From: Diadema setosum
Taxonomy: Eukaryota; Echinodermata; Echinoidea; Diadematoida; Diadematidae
Direction: 5' to 3'
Assembly: GCF_964275005.1 (NCBI RefSeq)
Contig: NC_092686.1
Location: 41,279,833-41,343,832 of the forward strand
Length of the DNA stretch: 64,000 nucleotides
In this document: positions 33,185 through 46,662 of the stretch, piece after piece
Layout: the number at the start of each line of letters is the position of its first letter
How positions within the stretch are numbered: the first letter of the stretch is position 1
Made by a program: the position numbers and the translations under genes
The notes under the pieces: generated by a model
Seen by the model: the letters and a program-made list of their open reading frames with translations, nothing else
What the model was told of the DNA's origin: nothing
Databases searched by the model: none

Positions 33185-35165
33185 TTATTATGATTGATTG
33201 ATTATTTTTATTTCCACTTCTTGTTCACAAAACAAGAAACAACATAACAGAGTAAAAATGATTAGTACTATAAAATAACATTTTGTCTTTTTTTTTAGCG
33301 TACAATAATAATAGAAATGTATATTCTAATAACATATACATTTGCAACAAATTGTAAATAAGTTATAATAGTCATAAATCCAAAGGCCCGAATTCACGAA
33401 GGAGGTACAATTGAAACCATGGTTTAAACCATGGACAAAGACGGTAGTTTTTTATGGGGCGCCAAGTGCCGCATGGCCTATTTCGTTACGAAATCAGTCA
33501 TTTCGTCGACGAAATGTTCTGTAACATCTCGTAACAAAGTGATCATTTCGTTAACGAAAACGAAATGGTTATTTCGTCGATGAAAATGCCTGATTTCGTA
33601 ACGAAATAGGCTATGCGACACTTGGCGCCCCCCCCCCAAAAAAAAAAACAACAACAAAAACCAACAACCAACAACAACAACCCAAAAACAAAGCAAAAAA
33701 AAAACCAACAACAACAACAACAACTACGGTCTTTGTCCATGGTTTAAACCATGATTTCAATTGTACCACCTTCGTGAATTCGGGCCAATGTGCACGGAGA
33801 ATTCTAATTCAAAATACACAGCTTGTATTGCAGGCCACCGAAAATCACATCACATCATAGTTAGATAATTATATGATAGCAGAGTATACAAGAACTGTAT
33901 AATAAAGAACATCACCAACAACGAAAACTGAAGCTTCGCATTTTGAGAGAGATAATGAAGACAGGATACCAAGTGGAGGGAATAGATAAGACAAGTAAGT
34001 GGAGATGAGAGGTGGAAAAGGGATGGAAGGAGAGAAGAGGATAATAAATCACGCAGGAGGATTGATAATTTCGAACAAAATATCTTTGTAATATTCAAGT
34101 CCTAGATTGTCTTTCAAAGTTAATCGTGTCCAATGAATTCCAGTGTTTAGGCCTGGTGAATGAAAAAAAAAATGTAAGCAGGTAAACGCAATCAGTTAGA
34201 CTATCTTGTTGAGCAACTGCGAACATAACTATTTTTGATAAACATTTCAAATAATGTTATTGGATGATCATTAAAACTGAATTTATGCATGAGCTGTCCT
34301 AAATGAAATAATATAAATCATGATTTTTTTTTCATTTTATGTTCATGTAACAAAGGATTGGAGTGTGAATAAAAATCGGTGTTAATGATACGTAGAACCT
34401 CCTTTTGAAATAAATCAATTCTATCAATCAGTAGTTTGCCTGAGTTACCCGAGGCCAAAAGTTCATAATGAAAATGAGGAAGAGTCAAAGTAGAATAAAG
34501 GAATTTAAAAACGAGGAAAATACCTTTTAGTTCATTTATAACTCCAGAATTTCTAGATGAAATTCTATTGATATCATTAATCTGTTCTTTCCATGATAAC
34601 TTATTATCAACAATCAAATCTATAAATATAGTCGAGTTCACTGATCCAATATTGTCAAAACAAATTTTGTATCAAAGAATGGTAATAGTGTTACTAAAAT
34701 AACATGTGGGTTCTTCTTTTAAAAAAGGTTTTTTCCCATTCAAAGACTTAATATTTTCAAACAAATTTTGTAATTCATCTTGGATTATTTGAACGTATTG
34801 ATGAGGGTCTGAATGAGGTGAAAATATATTGAAATCATTGGTGAACAAAACAAAGGAAAGCTTTTATGAAGAACATTGTATATCATTAATGTATATCAAG
34901 AATGATAAATGAGCCAAGGAGGCTTCCTCGGGGAGATATTCTGCATGAAAGATAGGTGAGGTGTTATCATTGAAATGAAGATAAATAATTGTTTTCTATC
35001 TGTAAGATAACTTCTGAAACACTTCCTCTCACACCATTATAGTAAGACAAGTTTTGAAAGGATATAAACATTTTGATCGTTAGTGTTAGTACTAATAGGG
35101 TTAGTGTCTAGTACTTTTGTAATGGAAACGTTGTCAACAATTTGTAACAATCCATCACTGTCTGT
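33185..35165 (-). mobile_element. LINE remnant, minus strand, with MITE inside its 3' UTR
   Basis: Minus-strand 3' end is at ~33190 with an (ATTG)n-type tail (tgattgattgattattttta in + orientation). Reverse-transcriptase pieces: VDNKLSWKEQINDINRISSR and LYSTLTLPHFHYELLASGNS in 34318-34641, and a decayed INDI-containing segment near 34890. A foldback MITE occupies 33384-33785. Multiple frame breaks; an old copy. Confidence 0.7.
33384..33785. mobile_element. Nested-palindrome MITE (GGCCCGAATTCACGAAGG ends)
   Basis: Outer ~60-bp inverted repeats run ggcccgaattcacgaaggag ... accatggacaaagacggtag and its inverse. Inside is a second palindrome set of atttcgt(n)acgaaat words, bracketed by ggcgccaagtg(c/t)cgca and its inverse. 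A C- and A-rich low-complexity tract (33627-33725) follows the inner palindrome. Confidence 0.75.
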
Positions 35166-35292
35166 TAGGAATAATGATAATAAAGAAAAAAAAAATCAGG
35201 GTTGACTAGGGTTCTATTAAAAAAAAAATAAATAAAAAATCCCGAAAAGGGTTTTACGTAAAAGGGACAAGTTTGACCGAGCGCAGATACAA

Positions 35293-35299
<7 letters not shown>

Positions 35300-35337
<38 letters not shown>
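35300..35337. repeat. (TA)n microsatellite
   Basis: Uninterrupted TA tract. Confidence 0.9.
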
Positions 35338-35340
<3 letters not shown>

Positions 35341-36259
35341 TCTTTTTTGTGGTGTAATAAACAGAAGAACTTTCTCGCCAGACACTTTCAGATCTTAAAA
35401 GAATAATAAAATAAAAAAAATACAAGGATGTCACCTTTCCATTGGCAAGTACTCTGGTGGTAAACTTGGAAATCCATTGTACTGGTACAATACTGGTATG
35501 CACATGCCCGCGAGTGTCTCCTAAATCAAATTTTTTGATATCTTGATTTCTGTTTATCTCGGCAGGCAGGTGTGAAAACACCATTAAACTATGATATGAA
35601 TGGTACCGGTGCATTTGATTTCATTCATCTTTTTTGTTTGTATCCCATACTGCTACAGTTTGGAAACACCGAAGATGGATGGAATCATAGATTGCACTGA
35701 TTACATTCGGCTTACGGTGTGCTTAACACCCAGTTGACCTACACAGCCGTGAACTTATTGACAATTGAGATGAATTTGAGTAACTGGGCTAAGTATCAAT
35801 ATTCTTGGGAAAGAACTTCAATTCGTTTTATGTGTAACAATAATGCGAAAATGAGATGATGCGATTCATTTAACAGAATTGACAGGCAACAACTTCAGCA
35901 AGGCTTTACGTACTTGCTGCACTTTTCTAACAAAATGTAGGCCTACTATATATTCATATTGATATATATCAGAGGGGAAAGAGAGACAGATAGATAGACA
36001 GAAAAGTGATATTGTATTTGAACCTCCTTTCCGAGTACAAACACACTAATATCGTCTTTTACTATATTGAGTTGCATATTTTGAAGTACACTGCTAATAT
36101 GCTCAATCACATTAACCTATTAATCTTACAATAGAGGGACAATGACATGCAACATGAAACTGGTCTTCATGCAAAATAGAAATAAAATAAAGAAGCTACA
36201 CAAAAGTAAAGGCACAAAAGTAAATACATTATATGCGTGTGTACGAAGGGGATTAGGAT
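35338..36259. other. Intergenic, 3' flank of sulfotransferase gene A
   Basis: No recognised exon. A minus-strand frame at 35480-35614 (HLPAEINRNQDIKKF) could be a decayed LINE C-terminus but is too short to call. Confidence 0.35.
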
Positions 36260-36911
36260 TTATTCCGAGATTTTTGGTTTTAGACGATGTTCATACATTT
36301 CATCATACATTGCCTGACATTTACCAATTATGCGAACGCAATCGGGCGTGAGATCTTCAAGTGACGGAATCGGGCTGGACGTGGGGACAAACTTGGAGCT
36401 GCAGAAAGCCCTCTTGAACGCAAGGGAACCGGGAACGATGCCATTCGTGTAAAGATCCATACAACCCTGTTTCCACTTCTTGACAACGTCCATCGAAGGA
36501 TCCCACTCAAGCAGGTCGTCGCGGTACTCGACGTCGATCAGCTCACAGATCTTTCTCAGGTACATCGCAGGATCGGTGAGGAAATCTTCCGTGTCGATGA
36601 TCAGCGGGTTTAGGTCGAGGTGTTCCCGGATGTACTGCCAGAGTGCATACATCTCGCCATACCAGTGCAGGGTAGGATACGTGTCGTGCACTTCTTCCAT
36701 ATTCGAGCTGGTATCACCAGCATCCATTCCTTTAAAATCCAGCAACATCTTGCGAAAGGACGGTATCACTCGCCGTGGATCACGAATGAGGATTACATGG
36801 CGAAATCCCGACGGAATGTAATCATAGGAATCGTGGATAGCGACTGCCATTTCCTTGACCACTACCGTGCGACTTGTCGAAGACTCTAAGTCCGGCTTGA
36901 TTCCTCCAAAG
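36260..36911 (-). CDS. Gene A exon 2
   Basis: Encodes FGGIKPDLESS...KEMAVAIHDSYDYIPSGFRH, IRDPRRVIPSFRKML, TLHWYGEMYALWQYIREH, IDTEDFLTDPAMYLRKICEL and IDVEYRDDLLEWDPSMD, ending KPKISE-stop. Contains the whole C-terminal half of the sulfotransferase domain. Confidence 0.9.
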
Positions 36912-39285
36912 CTGGAATGAGATAAAAAGAGCGCGAGAAAAAAGAAAAGAAGAAAGATCGAATAGGTTGGAGCAAAGATTAGGATTAAGGTTAGGTTTAA
37001 GGTTCTTAGAGTTTTGGTTAGGGTTAGGATTAGGTTCAGGACTAGGATTAAGGTTATGTTCAGGGGAAGGGTCTGGGTAATTGTCCGGGGGGGGGGGGGG
37101 AGGGAGGGGAGGGGTAATTGCCCTAGAACTTTATAAGCAATATAGAAATATCGACTCTGTGGAAGTTTATGGAAAGTTTAGGGAATTGTGCCTATCTCAG
37201 GGAGGAGGGAGAAGCACATGTACCCATATTATGGGATTTTCTTTATGACCAGCCAGGTGGTAGTGGACAGTCGATATGACAAAATAGAGTACATGCATAT
37301 AGCATGGTTTCACCACACTGTGTGGTGAAAATGCGGCATTGCTGAAAACAGTCTCCATCGCAAACTTTGCGTACTGTTTCTCATTTTCACAAGGCTTTCG
37401 TGACACATAATACCAGATGTGCATGAAGGTTTTCCGAATATCGCCCCTTTCTTCATTTTAGGATTGATATTATCAAAGACAGCTGGATCAAGCCATTGTT
37501 TGAATTCTGAAGAACAAAATACTGTGTTCCACCGTCCCTCGATGACATGTATTGGGTTTGTCAAGAACGGGGATAAGGTGTATATCCCCCTCCCACTTGA
37601 GGGAACTTCTGAAATATACTGAAATTCATCTTTACTGCGCTCGGTGCAATGGCATATATGAAAATGTTTCAATTAAAAAGTAATGTAATAAAAAGAAATC
37701 TAAGGAAAATGTAAATGACTAAATCGTACTTTCGTCTTTCACCTCCATGGAGTGATCTCCATGGAGGTGCACTCTGTATGCGTTCTTTTTAATTGTTTTT
37801 TTTTTTTTTTTTGATTAGCAAACCTTCATTTTATTTTCAGATAAACCAACCTTTGGAATAGCGAACCTCATTTCATTTTCGAATTAAAGTACGTTTGGAG
37901 TAATCAACCTCCGGAATAAGGCCACAAATGTTCCGATTAACGAACCCTGTTCATTTCCGGAGTAACGAACCTTCGATTTAAAAAAAAAAAAAAAAAAACA
38001 TAAAAAAAAAACATTTCATTTTCGGACTAACGAACCTTCGGAGTATCGAACATCACTCTGCATACAAACGTTGGTGTGCTTCCTAATTTTTCACAGGGAT
38101 GCTACGAATCCCAACATCCCCCTATACCTCTCAAAGGTCTAAATTGGGGAATTGGTATGTATAATGACAGAAAATATCTTGGATATTTTCTTTTGCGGGA
38201 TACATTTCGATCGTTGAAGAGATTATTTTTAACTTTTGAAAGAAAAATTTTGTTTTTTGTTGTTGATTAAATTGAATTACTGAAATTGCACCTTTTACAC
38301 TCGAGACTCAGTAGACAGTTCCAACACATTTATTTTCATTTTTCGCTTGACATTGATGTAATAATAAATCAAAAAGATACAAACAAGCAAAATACAAAAT
38401 GTAATATATTGTGTCATGACTAGAATGGTGTCACTGTGCGATATCTACATAAAAGACTGTTCTTAATAAGATATGAAACATAATCAACCGCAAACGCAAA
38501 GCTTGTAACTGCGGGTTCTAGGAACAAATTTATATCAATGTGTATAAACTTTTCAATGGAGATAGGACACAAAGTACCGATGACACAACTTTATGAAAGC
38601 GAACACAACAAGTTGTGAAGAGCTAAAGAAGAATGGGAGTACAAAACAACTGAGTTCACTTAAAAAAATATACAGCATAATTGACGAAAAGTTTCTATCA
38701 AGTGAATAAATTTATCAAAAACACACACACACAAACACAAACCAAACCAATCCCCGAAAAAAAGCGTATGAGAATATATCCTATATAGGAACAACGAATC
38801 TTTAAGTTTAGTAATAAGTCCTTTTACCAGGGAAGTAACGCCTTACCCTCCCTGCTTTTACTATCCTATTTGGATTCACCAAGGGAGGTGAGACGAAACT
38901 GAAATCTTGAAGTGACTAAAGACCCTGTTATTTTTGGCGTTTTTTTATTCTCTGAAGTCAATGTGTATCATCTAGATATTACTTACGCCAATAGCTCAGG
39001 GTAGATTTTCACTGGGAAGGGAATGCGAGCTCTCATGTTTTGTGCGAGTCCGTGGTAGATATTCTCGTGACCTTTGAAGTCCTTTGGGATGTCATTGTTA
39101 GACTCCTTCTTCGCGTTGATTCTCAGCATCCGACTGAAAGTGAACGGTTCAAACCACACTTCGGTGTCGTCGTCAAGGAAACTAAGACATTTTGCAAGAG
39201 CTGTCGACCCGCTACGAGGGTTGCACCACAGTATCAGTCGGCGCGACTTGTTTTCTGACGCCACTGGTGTTATCGGAGGGGCCAT
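36260..39285 (-). CDS. Sulfotransferase-like gene A (two exons)
   Basis: Exon 1 is 39285-38987 (ATG at 39283-39285, donor GC|gtaagt) and exon 2 is 36911-36260 (acceptor cattccag). 951 nt give 316 residues plus stop. It has the P-loop sulfotransferase fold signatures: 5'-phosphosulfate loop LWCNPRSGSTALAKCL at ~17-32 and 3'-phosphate motif IRDPRRVIPSFRKML early in exon 2. Known family members transfer sulfate from PAPS to a hydroxyl or amine; the substrate here is unknown. There is no signal peptide or membrane anchor, so a cytosolic enzyme is likely. Similar proteins in other marine deuterostomes are sometimes labelled branched-chain aminotransferase-like, probably through transitive annotation. 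The intron (~2.1 kb) holds a TTCGG MITE. It is an older paralogue of B and C. Confidence 0.88.
36960..37075. repeat. Degenerate TTAGGG-like tract
   Basis: Series of ttaggatt, aaggttagg and ggttagggttaggattagg words with variations, followed by a G run (37086-37100). Resembles interstitial telomere-type sequence, located in the intron of gene A. Confidence 0.6.
37813..38058 (-). mobile_element. TTCGG MITE (family H), decayed copy in gene A intron
   Basis: Repeated attaacgaaccttcgg-type words, with gaataaggccacaaatgttc matching the gaataacgccacaaatgttc block at 30800. Interrupted by a poly(A) tract at 37980-38010. Confidence 0.7.
38987..39285 (-). CDS. Gene A exon 1
   Basis: MAPPITPVASENKSRRLILW, the PAPS-binding loop CNPRSGSTALAKCLSFL, then VWFEPFTFSRM and ending YPELLA at donor gtaagt. 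The ATG is the first in the frame. Confidence 0.9.
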
Positions 39286-39681
39286 TTTGTCCAGGAATCG
39301 GAATAGAATCTAGCTGAAACTGGCACAACGTGAGGGAAGCAGTCTACAGCACCCGTTACCTCAATAAATTGCTTTATAGGATATTATGTGCGTGCAATGT
39401 GTGCGTTACGGATTGCTCCTTGTTTGCGATGTCCTCATTGGATTTGTCTATTATGTAATTAGTTATCAGGGTTGCCTCCTCTGACCTCTGACCTCTAAGT
39501 TTAGCATATTCACGCATTTCAAACACAGTAAGAAACAACCATCAATCACTTTGCCATCCTCAAATAATGGGCCATGCACGGGCATAGGATCTACACACAT
39601 ATTTGTTGTGCAGTGCAAAGTTTCCCCACACTTGCAAAAAGAAAAGAAAAGAAAGGATTACATTCGCATCGTCAACGTGCA
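39286..39681. promoter_or_regulatory. 5' flank of gene A
   Basis: Should contain the gene A promoter because no upstream exon is needed for the frame. No TATA box or known element is obvious. Confidence 0.25.
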
Positions 39682-40265
39682 TTAAAGGACAAGTCTACCT
39701 TCATATATACATGTGGATTTAGTTAATACAGCAATATGAGTTGAACACATCAGCGAGAGTTTGAGGAAAATTGGACGATCCGTTCAAAAGTATGAATTTT
39801 TGAAGTTTCTGCCTAGTCACTGCTGGATGAGGAGACTACTACAGCTTGTGATGTCACATGATTGTGTAGAACGGTATAAAGAAAATATAACGCAATTTGA
39901 ACATATTTTCACTTTTCGCACAATAAAAGAACACTTGACTTGCCTCTTTCAAAGGGCAGCGGGAACAATATTACCTTTACAATATACGTCAGTGAAAAAT
40001 GAAGGAAATAAGCACTTTTTTTCAAAAAAAAAATTGGGTAAAATTAATTCTCTTTATGTTTTCCTTTTATAGGGCTACGCATGTGAGCATGTGACATCAT
40101 ACACTGTAGTAGCTTTCTCATCCAGCAGTGACTGCGCAGATACTTTAAACATTCGTAACTTTTGAACGGATTGTCGGATTTTCCCCAAACTTTCTCTGAT
40201 GTGTTCTTCTGATATTGCTGTATTTACTCAATCCACATGTTTATGAAGGCAGATTTGTCCTTTAA
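39682..40265. mobile_element. Long foldback element (TTAAAGGACAAGTCTACC ends)
   Basis: Left end ttaaaggacaagtctacctt, right end aggcagatttgtcctttaa. The ~240-bp arms are inverted copies, sharing (a/c)atgtggattgagtaaata-type, cactgctggatgagaa and tgatgtcacatg-type blocks. The centre is AT-rich and without coding capacity. A half-related segment lies in the introns of B and C (45555-45760, 57729-57935). Confidence 0.75.
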
Positions 40266-41979
40266 TAATTAGTGGATGTGCTCTCAGCTTATATTGGACA
40301 AGGAACATAGATGGTAAGGCCTATCGTCATTAAAAAAAAGTCACATTTTTCTTTTAATCTGTCGCATGTTTCTCAAACTCCTTTCATTTTCTCACCTTTC
40401 TCAGTTTCTTATCGGTCTCAATAAATAGATGATGCACTTGTAGGATAACGATATAGTACATACAATGATATCAGTACAACATGAGATTGATTTGGCGTTG
40501 GCAGATCAAACTATCTTTATTGGCAGTGACATGATTGTGAGATGACCCATGCGCAGTATGGCAAATTAAAAACAACAACAAAAACAACAAAAACAAAAAC
40601 CAACCAATCTTTTCTGCATTTGCGTACATTCGATAGCCCTAGTGGCGTCGATCTATCTAATATCTACACCAATTACCATTATGTAAGGGACCAGTTTAAG
40701 CACGATGCATCAAAATTTCACCCTTCGTATACCGCATCCCATTCATTTCTAGACATTAGTTCAGAATCACAACCAAAAGTTCCGCCTTGTTCAAGTACAC
40801 CATATCACGTACCGGCACATCATCTCCCAATGAAATTACGCCAGTCTAGCCCGATCATGGTCACCTTTTACTAAGAATATTCTGTATAGAATTGTCTGTG
40901 ATGTTGCATCCATTTCAACAATTCCGCAAATGTAAGCTATATCTGGAAAGATTCTGAAGAATAAACAGCAGTGCCGACATTGGTATATGTTAGAGGTATA
41001 GAAAGTTAATTATCATAATATAAGGTGAAAAAAGTCACAGGCACCACTTTTTGATATACAGTGTGGGAGTAAATCCAGGTAATTCACACAATGGTGATAA
41101 TGTCAGATACGTAAAGCATGTTTATGAAGAAAAATAAAATAGATTAATAAAATGACAGAGTTGAGAACACAAGAGATACGGTATAGGTCTAGAAGGAATA
41201 TTTCACACATGAAAATGTCAGAGGTATACGTCTGCGGCGAAAATAGCCAGGACGATTCGATTTTCTGTCTAATTGCTTGTGATATTTACTGCACCAGCTT
41301 ACGTATACCATGGAACAGGAAGGTCCCTCCCTGCATGGAGCTACATTCATGCATACCATGGAGCTACTAGCTCCATGCGTCTACATAATATTTGTACATT
41401 GTACACCCATGGTTAGCGCAAGGTTAGCTCCATACAATCCTGTCACTATTGTAATAGACGTTGCCAACCAAGTAGGCGTTACGTAACATGATGCCAGTTT
41501 TATGAAGGGGGCGAAGTTCGAACAAGAAAATACAGCAATTTTACAAACAAAGCGCATGTCATCATCAGGTCTTCTGGTGACTCGTGATTCGGTACAAGTG
41601 TTGTGGCTATCGCCACTCTGAAGAATATGGTCCTTTTCTCCTAAAATTTGTTTATCGTGAAAAAATTTTTATCCAGTAGAGTTTAACTCCAGATGGTAAT
41701 TAATGTAAGAACACATTTTGGAGAGTTTAGAATGGATAGTGTAACATAGGGACGATAGTATGGATGGTCAACTCTTCCTTGAAAGTGCCTTATATAGAAT
41801 TCTGTACTATCAAAGGCCAAATTATTTGATTGCCAAATATTCGATAGGACATACCAAATTTCATTTGTTCACTTTCGCTATGTAGCCATCATTGTTTTTC
41901 TTTCTTGTGATTGATTCCAGTCACTCTAGAAAAGAATTAGGCCTAAGTTTAGACGCTTTTATTCCAACGTCAGCAACAA
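40266..41979. other. Intergenic between genes A and B
   Basis: No gene recognised. A small palindromic patch (ccatggagctac/tagctccatg) lies at ~41330-41380. Confidence 0.4.
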
Positions 41980-42619
41980 CTAAGGTTTGAATCGATGCTG
42001 ATACATTTCATTGTAGAGATCCTGACATTTGCCAATGATGCGCGCACAGTCAGGTGTGAGATTCTCTAGTGAAGGTGTAGGGCTGGAGGTTGGGACAAAC
42101 TTGGAGCTGCAAAAAGCTCTTTGAAATAGCAGAGCACCGGATACTCCTCCACTAGTTAACAATTCATTGCAGCAGTGTTTCCACTTCTTGATGGCCTCCA
42201 TCGAAGGATCCCACTCGAGCAGATCGTCGCGGTACTCGACATCGATCAACTCGCAGATTTTCCTCAGATACGTAGCCGGATCAGCAAGGAAATCCTCCGT
42301 GTCAATGATCAAAGGGTTTGGCTCAAATTTCTCCCGGATGTGCTTCCAAAGTGCGTAGATCTCGCCGTACCAGTGCAAGGTTGGATAGCTTGGGTGTACC
42401 TCTTCGAGGTCTATACTGTTGTCGTTGGGATCCAGCTTTTTGAAATCTATCATCATCTTACGAACGGAAGGCACCACCCGTCTTGGGTCACGAATAAAGA
42501 TGGCGTGGCGAAATCCCGACGGAATGTAATCGTAGAAGTCATGGATGGCTACTGCCATAGCCTTGACAACTACGGCACGACTTGAAGAAGCCTCTAAGTT
42601 CTTTTTGATTCCTCCGTAT
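41980..42619 (-). CDS. Gene B exon 2
   Basis: Acceptor caatgcag; reads YGGIKKNLEASSSRAVVVKA, then AMAVAIHDFYDYIPSGFRH, IRDPRRVVPSVRKMM, IDTEDFLADPATYLRKICEL, ending MYQHRFKP-stop. Confidence 0.9.
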
Positions 42620-45600
42620 CTGCATTGAAAAAGTATAGAGATTGAGTATACCAGGATATTTCAAAGTATAATCATTGCTGAATTATATTGTATTTTTCAT
42701 TATAGAAACCACTTTAGTTGCTTGAGAAACTTCGCAAGCGTTTTATGTTAATGTGGGGCTGTCAACAGTCACATCAGTTACCTGACCAATTCTAAGTTCC
42801 CATATTGATTATGCGCTCCGTCCAGCTTGATATTGCATTTACATATTTTTCTTGTTTCTCCCTAGTTTCCCGAAATACAAATGCTTTACTATTTTCATTA
42901 TGTATTATACAGCGATGTTAAGGGCGGTCTTTAAAAATGAACATTGGGGCTATGTTAACTTCCAAATGTGTTGTTCACAATGACATTTGTAGAATGGATT
43001 CACCGTTGAATCCCTTTTCATAGAAATTTGTGTCCATGGAAGTAGGAATGTGTTTCTACTCGGCGACTATAATATTGATTTATTGAAATCTGGAAGAGAT
43101 CATCTCAAGTGAGTTTCTTGAAAAACTTTTGTTTTCATCCTTTCTGCCAATCATTTCCAAACCTACTCGTGTCACAGATCTCTCTGCTACTCTCATTGAA
43201 AACTTGTTTTGTAATATTTTACCTCTTCCTGTTTCTTTTATAATTCTTTTCGGTATGACTGATCGTTTTCCAATAATAACTCATTCTACTTGGAAAACTT
43301 AAGACAATGATGAAAATCTTCATTTCCTTGTTTGAACGTAGAGTCTCGCATGAAAAGTTAGCCAGCCTTTATGTCGCGCTTGATAATGCTGATTGGTCAC
43401 GAGTATAATTATGAAAGTGATGTTAAATTGTGTTTTGACAATTTAAAGGAAAATCTGATCTTCGTTTGGATGATATTATTCGTAAGCAAAAAATAAGTAG
43501 ATAGATTAATTGGATCATAAAAAATGCTAAAAAAGACACCTACGATACCGTGAATTTCAGAAATCAATTCCTTGCTCAATTAGTAAAATAAAAAATCGAT
43601 TTGAATAGAAAATAAGGAAAAACGATTTGAATACAATCGGAAAAAAAATACACTGAACGATCAAAGAATAGATATATACCGTATAAAATACATTTACTAT
43701 GATTTTACGTCTAGAAAATAAAGAGTATTATTCTCAGCACTTGTCGAGATTTAAGTCTTATATTAAAAAGACTTCGAAAGTTTTAAAGTAAACAGTTGAT
43801 ATTCAGGAAAAAAAAGGCTGAGTTTGATGAAATAAAGCTTGATGATGAAATAATCAATGATCCTATTGATATTGGAAATATTTTTATTCATTATTTCTCA
43901 CAAATAGGTGAAATGCTTGCCCAGAATGTATCCCGATTACAACTCAATACTTTACTTACTTCTTAGGTCAGCGTAACTCCAACTCCATTTTGAACTCCAA
44001 CAAATACACTGTATGTATGAGATTATTGATATTGTATCCTCTTTAAAAATCAAGCAAACTTCTGGTTATGATGACAGAGACAATTGTATTCTTAGAGGTA
44101 TTATATCTTCAGTTGCAGATCTTCTGGCTCATATTTTTCATTTGTCAATTTCTAATGGTGAGTTTCCTGCTAAAATGAAATTTGCTAATTTAATTCCAAT
44201 ATTAAAGAAGGGCGACAAACTGGATATCAGTAATTATCGCCAAATTTCTTTATCATGTTGTCCAAAGTTTTAGAAAAAGGAAATGATTTTCAATAGAATT
44301 ATTCAATTTCTCAATCTGCGCAAAACATTTACAAATGTCCAGTTTGGTTTTCGAGAAAAATATAGCATATCCATGCCATTCTTATTATAGTTTTGTTGAC
44401 AAAGTAGTTCATGTAATTGACAACACTCTCATTTGACAAGTATTTTCTCGGACTTCTTCAAGGCCTTGGAGTGGTTCAATAGTTATTTAGTTAACTGCAA
44501 ACAATTTGTTTCCATTAAATATAATAATTCATCTATAAGAGATGTTAAGTCTTTTAGGGCCATTGTTATTCATAGTATGAATGACTTTTTTCCGTATCTG
44601 AATGAAGTATTTTCCTTCATACATTTTGCTGATGATACCAATGTATTTCTTGTCCATAACGGTATCGATGTTCTTGTTCTAAAAGTTAATGTAGAATTGA
44701 ATAAACTAATTGGGTCAAAGCCAATAAGGTATCACTGAACGTTCAAAAACGAAATATCGGCATATGCTTTTCAGTAATACTGCTGTTTTATTCAGTTCAG
44801 AGATAGTTCTGGACAGTTTTGATTTAGAAAATGTATCACGATTTCAAATTTCGTTGTAACTGCAGATAATAAACTCTCTTTGAAAATACATATTGATTGT
44901 ATTTGTAAAATAATTTCGGGCAATAGAAAACCCCAGGTGTTATGAACAGATTGAAATTCATATCCCTCAGAAGTCATTACTTATGTTATTCTCCTCTTTA
45001 ATATTACTTTACCTTCAAGGGGGATGGCTAGTAACTGATCAGTGGGAATCAGTGGGAATGCTGGGGGATGATTGTTGCAATCCTTGTGGGATTCACTTAA
45101 GAGTACATTATATATCTATGGTTGTGTGAAAATTATTTGCTTCAGAATGGTCTCATATTCAAATAATGTGCAGTTTAATGTTTCCAGGTTAGCATACCTG
45201 AACAGTGACGGGGCGATTAAATTGCACATTACTTGAATACGAGACCATTCTGAAGCAAATAATTTTCATACAACAATAGATATACACTATATAATGAACT
45301 CTTAAATTAACCCCACAAGGATTGGAACAATCATCCCCCAGCATTCCCACTGATCAGTTATTAGCCATCCCCTTTAGTCATGGAACCTTAACTTGTGGGC
45401 AATACTCATTAGACGTTCCCTATAGAGTATATTATACCCGCAAAAGAAAGCCCTCCGTATCATTTTGTTCATCTCCCATATACGCTCACATACAAGTTTA
45501 TTGTTTGCTTCTAGTAAGTAAGTTATTGAAAATCATTACGTTGTCTTTTATTTAAAGGGGACCCAAACCCAAAGAGCAATGTGGATTGAGGGAATGCAGC

Positions 45601-46608
45601 AACATAGTAGACGTATCAGTGAACGTTTGAGGAATATCGGACAATCGATGCAAAAGTTATGAATTTTTAAAGTTTGGGTGTTGAAGCCGCTGGATGAGGA
45701 GACTTCTAGAGGTTATGACGTATGAGTGGACAATAATATAAAGAAAATATAAAGGAATTCAATTAAAAATCATTTTTCATGAAAAGTACACATTCCATCA
45801 ACTTGATAATGACATATGTTACGGGTAGCAATTATTTCCCCTGCTTTCTGAAAGCGGTTAGTCAAGTGCGCTGTCATTATGCTGGAAAAGTGAATTTTTG
45901 TGGAATTCCCTTTACAATTATGTACAAAACATAATGAAGATACTAAAGCATTTGTATTTCGGGAAACTTGATTTGGCAACCACTTTGTTTATGCAAATTA
46001 GATGGTCTTGTACTAAAAATTCCGCTTGCAAATCGGGTTTTGGATTCAGTGTACTCAAATCATTCAAAAAAAGTCCAGTTCCCAACTTTTACAAAAAAAG
46101 ATGCCTCTAACAGCCACATTTTTCGAAAATCTCAAGAGACTTTAAGGTCAATAACGGCGAGGGAGAAAAACACGGAACACGCACCACAGTTGAACGAGGA
46201 TATAACAAGTATTCCGGTGGGCTTCTAAAATGGCAGCAAAAAAAAAATGCATACACAAAATGTTGACCGAAGAGGAAGGAATGTACATCTTACAAACAGA
46301 GAGACTATATTTCGTAACATTGATCCTAGACAAACCCACCTGCCGTATACGAATGTTAGATCTCTTCGTCCATACCTAACTTAGTTTTATGTGGTTGTCA
46401 AAATTGTCATTAAGCTGTTATTGTCAATCTTCAATAATGACGTGGAAAATTCATACAGAAATTAACAGCTTTTGGCGAAAATGAAGAAGAATCTTATAGC
46501 AGAGGTGTGAATTAGAAGAAGAGAGAATACAAGTTGGTCAAGCCAATCCCCCCCCCCCAAAAAAAAAAGTAAGTTATCCGTTATCATTATAAGCACCAGT
46601 CGCAAAAA

Positions 46609-46662
<54 letters not shown>

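Noticed and set aside
35480-35614. LINE C-terminus on the minus strand (HLPAEINRNQDIKKF)
   Set aside because: Too short and without a second motif to support it.
36480-36889. Plus-strand frames over gene A exon 2, and similar ones over B and C exons
   Set aside because: Antisense shadows of the sulfotransferase exons, which carry the PAPS motifs and proper splice sites on the minus strand.
37310-37672. 120-codon minus-strand frame in the gene A intron
   Set aside because: No recognisable domain and an overlapping plus-strand frame; could be old repeat sequence.
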